From NCBI GenBank assembly GCA_020723325.1, contig DYJD01000017.1, positions 80,762-144,761 on the forward strand: DNA of 64,000 bases, written 5' to 3'. Position numbers and translations under genes: made by a program. This document shows, piece by piece, positions 18,419 through 25,413 of the stretch (position 1 is the stretch's first letter; every line of letters starts with the position of its first letter). Source of the stretch: Desulfosudis oleivorans. Its GTDB lineage: Bacteria > Desulfobacterota > Desulfobacteria > Desulfobacterales > SURF-7. The notes under the pieces are model-generated. The model saw nothing but the letters and a program-made list of their open reading frames with translations, was not told the DNA's origin and made no database searches.

Positions 18419-18466
18419 GGAAGTCTCCTTTTCTTGAACTTTGAGCGGTTCAGAATTGAGACTTCC
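18419..18466 (-). promoter_or_regulatory. Hairpin sequestering the tnpA ribosome-binding site
   Basis: On the minus strand GGAAGTCTC (18466-18458) is exactly complementary to GAGACTTCC (18427-18419), which contains the end of the tnpA Shine-Dalgarno AAGGAG and abuts the ATG at 18417. Pairing would hide the ribosome site, as is known for the 5' leader of Salmonella IS200. Confidence 0.6.
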
Positions 18467-18518
18467 TTTTTATTCCCGTAAATGTCAAACTCCGCGAGTC
18501 CCCCAGCAGAGCTGGGGG

Positions 18519-18723
18519 TTTACCGATTGTTATTAAAACTCGTTTTTACTGTCTATAAAATTGATTAATAGGCAATGACAAACATACCCACCCATTGTTA
18601 ATAAGGTTGTGGATGATTTTTTGATTTAGCTTATATTTTTTGGGAAATTCTACGATTTCGCCGTAAATAGCAAAATATTTAAAAAAAAGCTACCTTTATT
18701 TTTTCAGGATGGGAAGATGGGGT
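18519..18723. other. AT-rich spacer
   Basis: Apart from the outer edge of the IS200 element I see no gene, repeat or clear promoter here; the stretch is strongly AT-rich. Confidence 0.4.
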
Positions 18724-18885
18724 TTATTCAGCGCTTACAAACCTCTTCACAGTGCAACATTTTAAACTCATCTCCTGCATTAAACGGGCTACACGAGGCC
18801 GGCGAACTTTGGAAAATTCAGGATCATTTTTGAGATCGGCGGTAATCAATGGACTGCCTGATTCTGCAATAATTTTTTGGTGTCT
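18724..18885 (-). pseudogene. IS3-family transposase OrfB fragment
   Basis: Read on the minus strand, the frame ending at the TAA at 18724-18726 contains SGSPLITADLK, then RPRVARLMQEMSLK and TVKRF. This is the HTH_21-like N-terminal block of IS3-family OrfB transposases (YGSPRITAEL...RKRVARLMREMGL). It is cut at both ends: no start, no DDE domain. It shows that an IS3-type element once sat here. Confidence 0.65.
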
Positions 18886-18978
18886 ATGTTAAGTCGCTTT
18901 CCGATTGAAAAACGGGGACAGCCCAATAGCGCACATTGCCGACTTGTCACGGCGTAGCTTGCGAAGACTGAGCCCGCC

Positions 18979-19059
18979 TCATGTGGCACGGCGTAGCTTC
19001 TTTCGATCTTTTTCGATCCACCAGGCAAGGTCTTCAAATCCGGCAGGGTCAAACTCCAA
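18979..19059 (-). pseudogene. Truncated YoeB/Txe-like toxin
   Basis: A frame overlapping the end of the antitoxin gene by 11 bp starts at a TTG (19059) and reads FDPAGFEDLAWWIEKDRKKL before a stop at 18979-18981. This matches the N-terminus of Txe/YoeB mRNA interferases (F...A.EDy.yW...DkK.lkri). Only 26 residues remain of about 85, so catalytic residues are missing. A short sequence (CACGGCGTAGCTT) occurs twice nearby, at about 18948 and 18987, and may have mediated the rearrangement. Confidence 0.65.
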
Positions 19060-19252
19060 GCTTCTCGCAGGCTTTATCAAAGGGGATGCCCTCCTTGCGG
19101 TTTTTCGCCTCCAGCAGACGGGTTTTCATCTTCTTGCTTTTCAGCAAATAGGCCGTCGCTTTCTCTGATTGAATTTCCCGCCACAGATCAATGGGCACGA
19201 TTACGCCGGTGATGTTGTTCTTTTCATCGGATATGTATTGGATCTGCCTCAT
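19049..19252 (-). CDS. Small Phd/YefM-like antitoxin
   Basis: 67 residues from the ATG at 19252, with AGGA 8-9 bp upstream. It begins with a sheet-like stretch (MRQIQYISDEKNNITGVIVP) and continues as a charged helical tail, as in antitoxins that pair with YoeB/Txe toxins. It overlaps a truncated Txe-like toxin frame by 11 bp, the usual antitoxin-first order. With the toxin broken it is either an orphan that still represses its own promoter or is on the way out. No characteristic Phd motif could be checked beyond general form. Confidence 0.65.
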   Translation of the reverse strand: MRQIQYISDEKNNITGVIVPIDLWREIQSEKATAYLLKSKKMKTRLLEAKNRKEGIPFDKACEKLGV

Positions 19253-19287
19253 GATGATGTTCCTACTCGTTTTGGATTTTCCGCAAC

Positions 19288-19758
19288 TCAGCGCGGCATC
19301 TTTACGGCGGCAAAAATAACAGTAGTTAAAATCACACCACCCCCTGCCAACGTGCGCAAATTGGGATATTCTCCCAGTAAAAGGGCGGCCAGGGCCATAC
19401 CGTAAACCGGTTCCAGGCCGGCGATGACACTGGCCAATTGGGCTTTGAGCCGGATCATGCTCTGGATAAAAAGGGTATGGGACAAGGCTGTGCATAAAAT
19501 GCCCAGAATCAGCAGATTCAACAACTCATGGAATGGAAAGGATATATGTATAGAGAAGATAACGGGCCAAAGGCAAATGCAGGCGAATGTGTTTTGATAA
19601 AAAGCAATGGTGAGGGCTGAATATTGCCGGACGTATTTGCGGTTCAAGACCGATAAAAGCGCAAAAGTCAATCCGGAGAGGGTTCCCCAAAGGACCCCCA
19701 GGGTGATATGATTGGAAAGCCGATATTCCGGGATGATCAAAACCAAGCCGCCGAACAC
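19288..19758 (-). pseudogene. EamA/DMT transporter, C-terminal half only
   Basis: 156 residues from a GTG, or more in frame up to about 19830. Five hydrophobic helices and the sequence LKAQLASVIAGLEPVYGMALAALLLGE correspond to the second EamA domain of drug/metabolite transporters. A complete protein has ten helices and about 290 residues. The upstream frame (RRSRESLKKSDLLIALAVFGG) still reads as the end of the first EamA repeat but then runs into the 3' end of the kinase gene. The 5' half was lost, probably by the same rearrangements that damaged the neighbouring genes. Confidence 0.75.
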
Positions 19759-19811
19759 TGCCAGGGCGATGAGGAGATCGCTCTTTTTCAGGCTCTCCCG
19801 GCTGCGCCGGG

Positions 19812-21830
19812 CTAATTGGACGAACCCTCCCTTAGGGGAGTCGGCAACTCAAGCAGGGAAACCGGATCGACCCCGGCCCATTTTTCCGGATACATGATGC
19901 GAAAAACACAGTTGAAAAAAAGGTTCAGGAGTTCGAACAGATCAAATCGAACCGGCTCCGGATTGTGAAGCCTATCCAGGTGATCCCGACATTCGGCGAT
20001 GCGATTTTTTTCCGCCAGCAATGTTGTCAAGAATTGCCTGACTCCCTCCGGGCGCACCGCTCCGCCGGTTTCCGGTCCGGGTTCGGTCAGATTAAAGAGC
20101 AATCCCTTGATTTGCTGATGGGAGGCCTTGAGTAGTTGTTCCTGGTTTTTTTCCGTTTTATAGTAGGTCTGCTCAGCCACCAGTTTGCGGATACGCTCTT
20201 CAATACGTTCTTTTTCCTCCTCAAAAATTTCTACCAACAGTTTGTTTGCTTTCTTTGGAACAACCACATTAACCGCCCGCAGCATTTTTTCCCGCTGGGT
20301 CAGGTTCTGGCGATATTCAGAAACAGCGCTGGTCCAAAAGGAACGACTGACAGCCTCAACCACCTCCACATTCAAGCGCCTTTCCTTGGCCGCCTTCTGG
20401 ATCGTACGGATTATCACCGGTAGAATCTTGGCGGTCTGCATAAAAAGGTTATCATCGGTGACGACGTGGTACATCATCACCATGGCGGCATGCCAGTCCT
20501 GCAAGAAGAATATGCGGTGCACATCCCCAAAAGCCTGGGCCAATAGATCGTTGGGTACCAACTGGGAGGGCGTGGAAAAAAGCGGAGTGCCGCCCAGACG
20601 CGGCTGGAATGCCGGTTTGATTTGATCAGGGTCGATAATCATGGCGGTTTCCACATCAATCAAACCCAATTGAAACGCATCCACTGTCGACAGAAATTGC
20701 GGATAGCGCTGGGGGTCGCCGGCCGCCAACAGATTATCGGGTTTGAAATCCCGCATGGCCACCTGCTTGCGCCCCATATACGCCAGCAAATCGAGAATGT
20801 TGGCTATGATATTGGCCATTTGGGTCCGGCTTTGGGAAAAGCTCTTCTTGACTAGATAACGCTGGATCGCTTCACGATAGAGGGCCACCGTCTCGACATT
20901 TTCTTCCAAAAGCGTCTTGATCAGACGATCCATGTCCGGAACGATTTCAGACGGAATAGAGGATTCCAGGCCTATGCTGATATTTTTACCGGCCAAATGA
21001 CTGGCAAACCATTCCAGGAATTTATACTGGATGGATGAAACCGTCACCCTCGCTTGTCCCAGCAGATCCCGCAAAGCGCTCTCATATTCCCGGAAAATGA
21101 TGGCCAGGGCTTCGGAAATATGACCAGTGCCATAGCCATAACGACCTTCAAATCCCTGAATATCCAAAAGCACGCCGGCATTTTGGCGGATCTCGGCATC
21201 AATGGAATCCCGGGTCCGTCCGTGCATGCTGTCCAGCACATCGGCCAAAATAAAATATTTGGCCAAATCCATGAAAAAAACAAAGCTGTCATTGATCTTC
21301 AGATATTCCTGGGCGTCCGGGTTCTCCTCCAGCCATTTTACGTATGCTTCTTCTTCTTCTTCCGGCGAACGGTTCTTGGCCTCTTCGTCATTGAAAGGAA
21401 AGGCACGCCGTATGATAACGGAAACACTGGGGGTGATGCAAACCCGCGGTGCCAGCCGCATGGCGATTTTCTGTTCCGCCTGAAGGCATTCCACATATTT
21501 TGAAAAATCCGTAATGGCAACCGGCGGAATTTTCACCACCAGGTGATCATCATAAATGGCGTAAAAGCATTTGCTTTTGCTGCCGCTGCCTTCGCCCAGG
21601 GGCATGATGGTCATGCGCCGGGATTTCCAGATTTCATCCTGAGTAATCCGCAATTCATAGGTGCGTCGGTTGTTTTGCGACCCGAATACCTCCAGCAGGC
21701 GACACTCCGCCGGAGCATAAGGTGAGGCTTTTAAATGCTGGCGGTAGATCTCCAGGAAATATTCCGCTACGATTGTGCTCAGATCCTTGGGTTCGGATGA
21801 GGTTTGACTATCGGTTTGGTTAAGCTGCAT
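19812..21830 (-). CDS. Divergent protein kinase-like protein
   Basis: 672 residues. Near the N-terminus a glycine-containing loop (LGEGSGSKS, residues 78-86) is followed by VVKIPP with the candidate ATP-binding Lys100. Far downstream, after an unusually long insert of about 230 residues, come the catalytic-loop block MRDFKPDNLL (359-368) and a metal-binding DVE in place of DFG (Asp392). After the kinase fold there is an Arg/Glu-rich predicted coiled coil (about 530-575) and a helical C-terminus. All core residues (Lys, Asp, Asn, Asp) are present, so activity is plausible. No sensor or transmembrane segment is visible; it is probably cytoplasmic. Its partner is unknown. Confidence 0.7.
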   Translation of the reverse strand: MQLNQTDSQTSSEPKDLSTIVAEYFLEIYRQHLKASPYAPAECRLLEVFGSQNNRRTYELRITQDEIWKSRRMTIMPLGEGSGSKSKCFYAIYDDHLVVKIPPVAITDFSKYVECLQAEQKIAMRLAPRVCITPSVSVIIRRAFPFNDEEAKNRSPEEEEEAYVKWLEENPDAQEYLKINDSFVFFMDLAKYFILADVLDSMHGRTRDSIDAEIRQNAGVLLDIQGFEGRYGYGTGHISEALAIIFREYESALRDLLGQARVTVSSIQYKFLEWFASHLAGKNISIGLESSIPSEIVPDMDRLIKTLLEENVETVALYREAIQRYLVKKSFSQSRTQMANIIANILDLLAYMGRKQVAMRDFKPDNLLAAGDPQRYPQFLSTVDAFQLGLIDVETAMIIDPDQIKPAFQPRLGGTPLFSTPSQLVPNDLLAQAFGDVHRIFFLQDWHAAMVMMYHVVTDDNLFMQTAKILPVIIRTIQKAAKERRLNVEVVEAVSRSFWTSAVSEYRQNLTQREKMLRAVNVVVPKKANKLLVEIFEEEKERIEERIRKLVAEQTYYKTEKNQEQLLKASHQQIKGLLFNLTEPGPETGGAVRPEGVRQFLTTLLAEKNRIAECRDHLDRLHNPEPVRFDLFELLNLFFNCVFRIMYPEKWAGVDPVSLLELPTPLREGSSN

Positions 21831-21962
21831 TGGATACCCCGGCTTTGCTCATCGTTTCGGCATTAAACAATTCAATATGAAAATCGAAATGATAGGTCTA
21901 TAAAAAGCCTCTACCATAAAAATCAATCCCGATACAAGATGCAATTCCAAATGGCCAAGGGC

Positions 21963-22133
21963 AAAAATCCGAAATTCGAATATCGAAATACGAAACAAAT
22001 TCAAATCACCAAAATTCAAAATAAACAGCTTTAACAAACAATCCGGCCATTAGGCCGCTGCTATTGTTTTGGCTTTTTGGTCATTTCAATTTCGAATTTG
22101 TTTCGAAATTCGGATTTAGATATTCGAAATTTT
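21963..22133. repeat. 171-bp AT-rich palindrome
   Basis: The left arm 21963-22013 (AATCCGAAATTCGAATATC...) is an imperfect reverse complement of 22073-22133. The middle is itself paired by CAAACAAT/ATTGTTT and GGCC/GGCC. No ORF is present. It lies between divergently transcribed genes (the kinase on minus and the SDR operon on plus), so it is not a simple terminator. Bases 21831-21962 hold nothing else I can name. Confidence 0.55.
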
Positions 22134-22203
22134 AATTATCGTGGCCGAAACATTGAACAAGATTGGTGATCTGCCCTATTATTATACACTAACTATTCAC
22201 TTA

Positions 22204-22217
22204 ATGATATTTATCAT
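22204..22217. promoter_or_regulatory. Palindrome ATGATA-TT-TATCAT
   Basis: A perfect 6-2-6 inverted repeat about 110 bp before the SDR-ferredoxin start, in AT-rich promoter DNA. A repressor site is plausible, and it has some likeness to half of a Fur box, but the regulator is unknown. Confidence 0.4.
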
Positions 22218-22254
22218 ATCCTTTTAAATATTGTATTAGGTTCATATTTTTTAC

Positions 22255-22270
22255 TTGACTATTGAGTCAA
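22255..22270. promoter_or_regulatory. Palindrome TTGACT-ATTG-AGTCAA upstream of SDR operon
   Basis: A perfect 6-4-6 inverted repeat ending 54 bp before the chosen start of the SDR-ferredoxin gene. Its left half TTGACT also resembles a -35 hexamer, so a bound regulator would overlap the promoter. Confidence 0.5.
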
Positions 22271-22324
22271 TTTCCACTACATCCCCATCAGGTAATTGAA
22301 AAAATGACCAATGGGGAGAAAAAA

Positions 22325-24124
22325 ATGGGAACCATCGTGGCCCTGACCGGGGCCAACAGTTATGCCGCCGCCACCATTCTGCCGCTGTTGGAGGCAGACC
22401 CGGGGATCGATAAAATCATCGGCATTGATATTTCACCGTGGAAAGGGGGCTATGAAAAAGTCGTTTTTCACCGGGAAGATATCCGCAGCGAACGCATACC
22501 GACCCTGCTTGCAGGCGTGGACACGGTCTTTCATTTGGCCTTTGTGGTGGAGGATCAGCCGGACAAGCGCCGCTCCCACGACATCAACATCAATGGCTCC
22601 CGCAACGTTTTCGAGGCCTGCATCCGCAATCAGGTGCGCAAGGTGATCTACACCAGCAGCATGACCGTTTACGGAGCCCACCCCCATAATCCCTTGGGCC
22701 TCACGGAATCCGCCCCGCTTTTGGAAAACAGCGACAGCCATTATAACAAGGATAAAATTGAAGTTGAAAATTTTGCCCGGAATTTTTTTCAGAATCATCC
22801 GGAAGTGGTTTTCACCGTGTTGCGGGTGGGCTTGATCTGCGGCCCGGGCATCAACAATATGTTCTCCGCCTTATGGTCGCGCAAGATCGCGGCCCTGCCC
22901 ATGGGCCGACAGTCCTACAACCAGTTCATCCATGAAAAGGATCTGGGCCGGGCCTTGCAGCTTGCCTACCGGCAGGACCTGCCGGGGGTCTTCAACGTGG
23001 CTGCCGACGATGCCATGGCCACCCGGCGCGCCTTTCAACTGGCCGGGGTCAGGATCATTCATCTACCTGCGGGCTTGTTGAAAATCCTGCTCCAGTTCCT
23101 GTACTGGTGCCGGTTGGAAAGAATGGGCAAAGGCTGGGTCAGTCTTTCCGAATATACCATTTTCGGAACCTGCGCCAAATTTAAAAAGGCCGGCGGCTGG
23201 CAACCGGAATTCACATCCGAAGCGACTTTCCTGGCCTTTCTGGAAGCGCGCAAGCGTCATGCCAAGGACACGCCCAAGCAGGCCTTTCTCACCTGGTTCT
23301 ACAAAACACCCGTGGCTGCCAAATCGGGCTTGAGAGGCTTAAACGCCCTGCTGTTCGCCCTGGAAAAAATTCCCCTGCTACGCAACCTCGTTCCCCTCAC
23401 CGATCCGCGTAAAAACAACATGACCTATCTGCCTGCCGGCAAAGCAGGCGGGAATGGACGGCGCTCCATCCCGGTGAACACAAGCTTGGGGCAACCCGTG
23501 AACGCAATCGTTTCCAGAAAAGCCTTGGACGATATGATCGAACGCGCTTCCTTTCACCTCCTCATGGACGCCTGCATCTGTAGAACAGCATTTAAATGCA
23601 GGCATTTCACCCCTGTAGTGGGCTGCCTGTTCATGGGGGAAACCGCCAAAAAATTTCCCCCTGGTCTGGGCCGCCCCGCCACCAGGGCGCAGGCCCACGC
23701 GCATGTGGGCCGGGCTGTGGACCTGGGGCTGGTTCCCATGCTCGGCAAGGTGAATGTGGACAACCTGGGATTCCTCACCAAGGATACCGGCGAATTGCTG
23801 AGTGTCTGCTTCTGCTGCCATTGCTGCTGCATGATGGGCTATTACAAACACGATCATTCCCATTTAAAAAGGCTTTTCAAGCCCATGGAGGGACTCAACG
23901 TCACGGTTACGGAAAAATGCGTGGGCTGCGGCACTTGTTGCAAGACTTGTCTGTTCGACAATATCCGGGTTGCCAACGGCAAGGCCGTGCATGCCGACCA
24001 TTGTGTGGGATGCGGACGCTGTGAGGCCAATTGTCCGAACCGGGCCGTAACCCTTTGCATCCACGATCCTCTGAGCGTTGAAGCGGTAAAGGAACGGATC
24101 GGTTCGTTTGTGAAAATCTCCTGA
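22325..24124 (+). CDS. NAD-dependent epimerase/dehydratase (SDR) fused to a Cys-rich ferredoxin domain
   Basis: 599 residues from the ATG at 22325, preferred because GGGGAG lies 7 bp upstream; a TTG at 22262 and ATG at 22304 are weaker. Residues 1-300 form an extended SDR fold: degenerate glycine motif TGANSYAAA (8-16), acidic IGID strand, TSSMTVYG, and the catalytic YNKDK (Tyr140/Lys144). After a linker comes a Cys-rich block including VCFCCHCCCMMG. Two [4Fe-4S] motifs follow at about 530-580 (CVGCGTCCKTC and CVGCGRCEANCP). The fusion suggests an oxidoreductase coupled to ferredoxin-level electron flow. Thiolase and acyl-CoA synthetase genes follow, so a CoA-bound or lipid substrate is likely. 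The linker contains an in-frame palindromic DNA element. Confidence 0.85.
   Translation: MGTIVALTGANSYAAATILPLLEADPGIDKIIGIDISPWKGGYEKVVFHREDIRSERIPTLLAGVDTVFHLAFVVEDQPDKRRSHDININGSRNVFEACIRNQVRKVIYTSSMTVYGAHPHNPLGLTESAPLLENSDSHYNKDKIEVENFARNFFQNHPEVVFTVLRVGLICGPGINNMFSALWSRKIAALPMGRQSYNQFIHEKDLGRALQLAYRQDLPGVFNVAADDAMATRRAFQLAGVRIIHLPAGLLKILLQFLYWCRLERMGKGWVSLSEYTIFGTCAKFKKAGGWQPEFTSEATFLAFLEARKRHAKDTPKQAFLTWFYKTPVAAKSGLRGLNALLFALEKIPLLRNLVPLTDPRKNNMTYLPAGKAGGNGRRSIPVNTSLGQPVNAIVSRKALDDMIERASFHLLMDACICRTAFKCRHFTPVVGCLFMGETAKKFPPGLGRPATRAQAHAHVGRAVDLGLVPMLGKVNVDNLGFLTKDTGELLSVCFCCHCCCMMGYYKHDHSHLKRLFKPMEGLNVTVTEKCVGCGTCCKTCLFDNIRVANGKAVHADHCVGCGRCEANCPNRAVTLCIHDPLSVEAVKERIGSFVKIS
23431..23449. 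repeat. Short palindrome inserted in frame in the SDR-ferredoxin gene
   Basis: GCCTGC and GCAGGC flank a CGGCAAA loop inside the coding sequence, encoding PAGKAG at the domain junction (about residues 369-375). The same motif type is common as an intergenic repeat in many genomes. Here its length keeps the frame open, so it behaves like a repetitive palindromic element tolerated in a protein linker. Confidence 0.5.
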
Positions 24125-24178
24125 GCCGCTGCAATGTCAACCCGGCTCGGGCACTAAAATATCATAAGGAGTGGTTAT

Positions 24179-25402
24179 ATGCGGGATGTGGCGGTTGTCG
24201 GTATAGGCATGATGAAGTTCGGCAAATATCCGGAAAAAAGCATCAAGGACCTGGTGCGGGAAGCGGTGAGCGCCACCCTGGCCGATGCGGGCGCAGAGGC
24301 CCGGGGGATCGAGGCCGCCTACGTGGGTTCAGCCGCCCCCGGCATTATGACCGGCCAGGAACAGATCAAGGCCCAAGTGACCCTGAGCGCCATGGGCATT
24401 GACTCCATTCCCATGTACAATATTGAAAATGCTTGCGCCAGCTCCTCTTCCGCTTTTCATCTGGCCTGGACCGCAGTGGGGGCCGGCTTGTATGATTGCG
24501 TCCTGGTGGTGGGATTTGAAAAGCTGTATGACAAGGACAAACTGAAATCCTTCATGGCCCTGGGCACGGCCGTGGATGTTGAAAACGGCCTGAAACATTT
24601 GGAGGAATTCCAGAAGCGGCACGGCCTCAATGATGCCATCATCGCCGCGGGCAGCGGGCAGAATCGCAGCATCTTCATGGATATGTACGCGTACTACACC
24701 AGAACCTACATGGAACAGTACGGCCTGACCCAAACCCATTTTGCCAAGATCGCCGTGAAAAGCCACCGCAACGGCGCCCTGAATCCCCATGCCCAGTATC
24801 AGAAGGAAGTGACCGTGGCGGAAGTACTCCAATCCGGTGATGTCGCCTTTCCCCTCACCCGCATGATGTGCTCACCCATCTGCGACGGCGCGGCTGCGGC
24901 CCTGCTGGTGGCGCGCGACAAGGTAAAAGATTACCCCCACCAGCCCGTCTGGATTGCCGGCTCGGTGGTGGGCAGCGGCAGGATCAACGACGACCTGGGC
25001 GACACCCTCACCAAACGACTGGGCCCCAAGGTTTTCGAAGCTGCCGGTATCGGCCCCCAGGAGATTGATGTCATCGAGGTGCATGACGCCACCTCCCCTT
25101 CGGAAATCATCACCCTGATCGAACTGGGTCTCTGTCCCGGCGAAGAAGCCGGCCAATGGATTGATGCCGGTCATTTGGAAGTGAACGGCAAGTTGCCGAC
25201 CAACACCTCCGGCGGCCTGGCCAGCAAAGGTCACCCCATCGGCGCCACCGGCATGGGCCAGATCCACGAAATTGTCCAACAGTTGCGGGACACGGCCGGC
25301 AGGCGCCAGGTCCGGGGCGCCCGCGTCGGTATGACCCACAATGGTGGCGGGATTCTGGGAGTGGATGCCGCGGCCATGGCCTTGCATATTTTTAAGCGTT
25401 AA
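24179..25402 (+). CDS. Thiolase family protein (SCP-x/acetyl-CoA acetyltransferase-like)
   Basis: 407 residues with AAGGAG before the ATG. The nucleophile Cys86 lies in ENACASSSSAFHLA. The conserved GGLASKGHPIGATG carries the catalytic His, and GMTHNGGGILGVD forms the C-terminal active-site loop. HDAT in place of a canonical NEAF motif and the overall pattern place it with the SCP-x/archaeal-type thiolases rather than classical FadA. It would join or split acyl-CoA chains. It lies 54 bp after the SDR-ferredoxin gene and 11 bp before the acyl-CoA synthetase gene, so the three form an operon for acyl-CoA chemistry. Confidence 0.92.
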   Translation: MRDVAVVGIGMMKFGKYPEKSIKDLVREAVSATLADAGAEARGIEAAYVGSAAPGIMTGQEQIKAQVTLSAMGIDSIPMYNIENACASSSSAFHLAWTAVGAGLYDCVLVVGFEKLYDKDKLKSFMALGTAVDVENGLKHLEEFQKRHGLNDAIIAAGSGQNRSIFMDMYAYYTRTYMEQYGLTQTHFAKIAVKSHRNGALNPHAQYQKEVTVAEVLQSGDVAFPLTRMMCSPICDGAAAALLVARDKVKDYPHQPVWIAGSVVGSGRINDDLGDTLTKRLGPKVFEAAGIGPQEIDVIEVHDATSPSEIITLIELGLCPGEEAGQWIDAGHLEVNGKLPTNTSGGLASKGHPIGATGMGQIHEIVQQLRDTAGRRQVRGARVGMTHNGGGILGVDAAAMALHIFKR

Positions 25403-25413
25403 AGGAGAACAGC

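Larger units (their letters stand above)
17909..18518 (-). mobile_element. IS200/IS605-family element (IS200 group, tnpA only)
   Basis: A single HUH transposase gene with no tnpB is bracketed by subterminal hairpins. On one side are three in a row: 17909-17927 (CCTCCGGC/GCCGGAGG), 17940-17956 (AACCGCT/GCGGTT) and 17968-17983 (GCCACC/GGTGGC). On the other is 18500-18518 (CCCCCAGC/GCTGGGGG). IS200-group elements have no inverted terminal repeats and are recognised through such hairpins. Coordinates run hairpin to hairpin; true cleavage sites lie some bases outside. Confidence 0.8.

Noticed and set aside
18846..19052. 68-residue frame on minus starting at TTG
   Set aside because: It overlaps the antitoxin stop and covers the toxin and IS3 fragments in another frame; the toxin-like sequence lies in the neighbouring frame.
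22262..22324. Upstream extension of the SDR-ferredoxin gene to a TTG
   Set aside because: No ribosome site there, it lies inside an operator-like palindrome, and the ATG at 22325 has GGGGAG and begins exactly at the Rossmann strand.
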